From Poronia punctata (Eukaryota; Ascomycota; Sordariomycetes; Xylariales; Xylariaceae): a stretch of 32,234 nucleotides of DNA. Positions 31,143-32,234 of this stretch are shown piece after piece (position 1 is the stretch's first letter; each line of letters begins with the position of its first letter). Where the stretch lies: positions 1-32,234 of the forward strand of contig MU401593.1 in assembly GCA_022579005.1 (NCBI GenBank). The letters run 5' to 3'. The notes under the pieces were generated by a model. It was not told the DNA's origin. It saw nothing but the letters and a program-made list of their open reading frames with translations, and did no database searches. Both the position numbers and the translations under genes were made by a program.

Positions 31143-32234
31143 TCAGAGCGCAAGCGGACACCGCGTGCCATCATTATTATTACTCGCCGGGCCCCGCGAC
31201 AACTTAGTGCCCCGCTTGAGCCCCGTCGACGGAAGAGGGAAAGACCAAGTCTCGCCGCTGACATTCTCAGAGGCGATGATGGTATTTGAGGCGCCGGCGT
31301 AGACCGCGCCCCAAGCATTCTGGCCGGCCACGGACCCGAAGTCTGTCTCCAGTGTCCACGTGTGCAGCGTGCGATCGAAGCGCATCAGCTGCGTGCGCGT
31401 GTAGTTGGCGTTATGGCCGAGCGCCCACAGGTAATTGCCTCCCCCGGGCACGTACGCCCAATCAATGGGCGTGAAGCCCTTGGGATCGGACTTTCCCGTC
31501 GCAACGACCTTTCCGTAGGTCGATGTGCGCGAGGGATTCACGTCGATTAGGATCCATTTGGTGCCGTTGGCGCTGGCCCAGTAATACCCACTCACGTCGA
31601 CGTCGCCGGCGTTCCAGTTGACGTTGGGAGCCGGGGCCGGGATGGTACCTACAGACGAGGTGTTGCCCGTTCCGCCGATCTTGATCAGACTCACGACGCC
31701 GCGGGCGAGGTTCGAAGCGTAGAGGTAGTGGTCGAAGATGTTGTAGCCCATGGCGTTGACGGACTCGCCTACTCCGTTCCTGATGAGGGTTGTGCGGGAA
31801 GACGAGAAGTTTACGCTGTAGAGCGTGTTGGTCTGGATCAAATAACCATCGTGACCACACTGGGAAGGGGGGACTGGGTTAGTCTTTTTCTTACTTGTCC
31901 TCGGTCAGGGGTAGGAAATAGGGGTAAGGGGTAAGGGGTAAAACATACAGGGACTGTGGGGCCAGGGTTGGCCGGGGTGTTAGGTTTCGTGGTTGTCGGC
32001 TTTGTGGTAGTTGTGATAGGTCTTGTGGTAGTTGTGATAGGTCTTGTGGTAGTTGTGATAGGCCTTGTAGTAGTTGTAATAGGCCGCGTAGTTGTTGTGA
32101 TAGACCGCGTAGTTGTTACTGTGGTTGTTGGTTTTGTGGTTGTTGCCGTGGTTGTTGGCCTTGTGGTTGTTGTAATAGGCCGTGTAGTTGTTACTGTGGT
32201 TGTTGGCTTTGTAGTTGTTGCCGTGGTTGTTGGC
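31143..32234 (-). CDS. Thr/Pro-repeat surface protein with DUF6923-like C-terminal domain (3' part, truncated by window)
   Basis: The right-hand exon runs from the window edge (32234) to 31949, the intron is 31860-31948 (donor GTATGT, acceptor CCCAG), and the last exon is 31859-31143. The exon junction joins GPTVP to CGHDGYLIQTN in frame. The first part is a stalk of Thr/Pro repeats: units such as PTTTATTTK, PTTTVTTTR and PITTTTR, the latter 21 nt long, with a 75-nt higher-order period between 32110 and 32185. The second part (238 residues) resembles the fungal DUF6923-like domain, a presumed beta-rich extracellular module (YLYASNLARG, GYYWAS, LWALGHNANY, WGAVYAG). Dense Thr suggests O-mannosylation and a cell-wall or secreted location. 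N-terminus and signal peptide are outside the window. The intron holds a GGGGTAA-like short repeat on the plus strand. Confidence 0.75.
31999..32234. repeat. Coding minisatellite of the Thr/Pro stalk
   Basis: Repeats of a 21-nt unit encoding PITTTTR merge to the right into a 75-nt higher-order unit encoding two nine-residue and one seven-residue block. All changes keep the frame. The array continues beyond the window. Confidence 0.9.

Noticed and set aside
31915..31941. GGGGTAA repeats resembling telomere sequence
   Set aside because: Only about three short copies inside an intron, not at a chromosome end and not the usual TTAGGG unit.

Overview
The window looks like nuclear DNA of a filamentous ascomycete (Pezizomycotina, probably Sordariomycetes). 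The main reasons are short spliceosomal introns (52-149 nt) with GT..AG ends and CTRAY-type branch sites, mitochondrial presequences, a peroxisomal AKL tail, typical fungal families (REI1-like zinc finger, GTPBP1/2-like GTPase, CYP65-like P450, Ldb19/Art1 arrestin, DUF6923-like surface protein), and an AT-rich block with a RIP-like signature. I see no rRNA, tRNA or CRISPR. Family names come from reading motifs; no database was searched.

Left third (1-9.5 kb) looks accessory. It opens with about 1.1 kb of very AT-rich sequence that ends at a perfect 12-bp-stem palindrome. Next come a REI1/ZNF622-like zinc-finger gene lacking the usual N-terminal fingers (+), a convergent E2-like (UBC-fold) gene with a large unrecognised C-terminal part (-), about 1.7 kb with no gene, a small helical orphan (-), and a two-exon stand-alone RNase H (-). 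An open frame in phase with the E2-like gene continues beyond its stop and may be a lost or mis-modelled C-terminal exon.

Middle (9.5-16.2 kb) looks like core genome: a GltA-type citrate synthase ending in AKL (+), a mitochondrial membrane-anchored coiled-coil protein (+), and a four-exon GTPBP1/2-type translational GTPase (+). From 16.2 to 18.5 kb is repeat-rich intergenic DNA holding a 10-N assembly gap flanked by very long G and T homopolymers.

Right half: a four-exon cytochrome P450 (+), a mitochondrial bacterial-type iron-sulfur L-serine dehydratase (+), a long gene-poor stretch of about 4.8 kb with a possible eroded gene, a two-exon Ldb19/Art1-type alpha-arrestin with two PPxY motifs (+), a repeat-rich spacer containing a 14-bp minisatellite, and the 3' part of a Thr/Pro-repeat surface protein (-) that runs off the right edge.

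The genes do not form an operon or an evident secondary-metabolite cluster. Citrate synthase (peroxisome), serine dehydratase (mitochondrion) and the coiled-coil protein (mitochondrion) share an organelle-metabolism theme, but each has its own intergenic region and I infer no co-regulation. The least conventional items are the E2-like protein with its broken tail, the tail-cysteine Fe-S serine dehydratase, and the recurring TACGAGTA octamer in the intergenic DNA from 17.4 to 26.5 kb.
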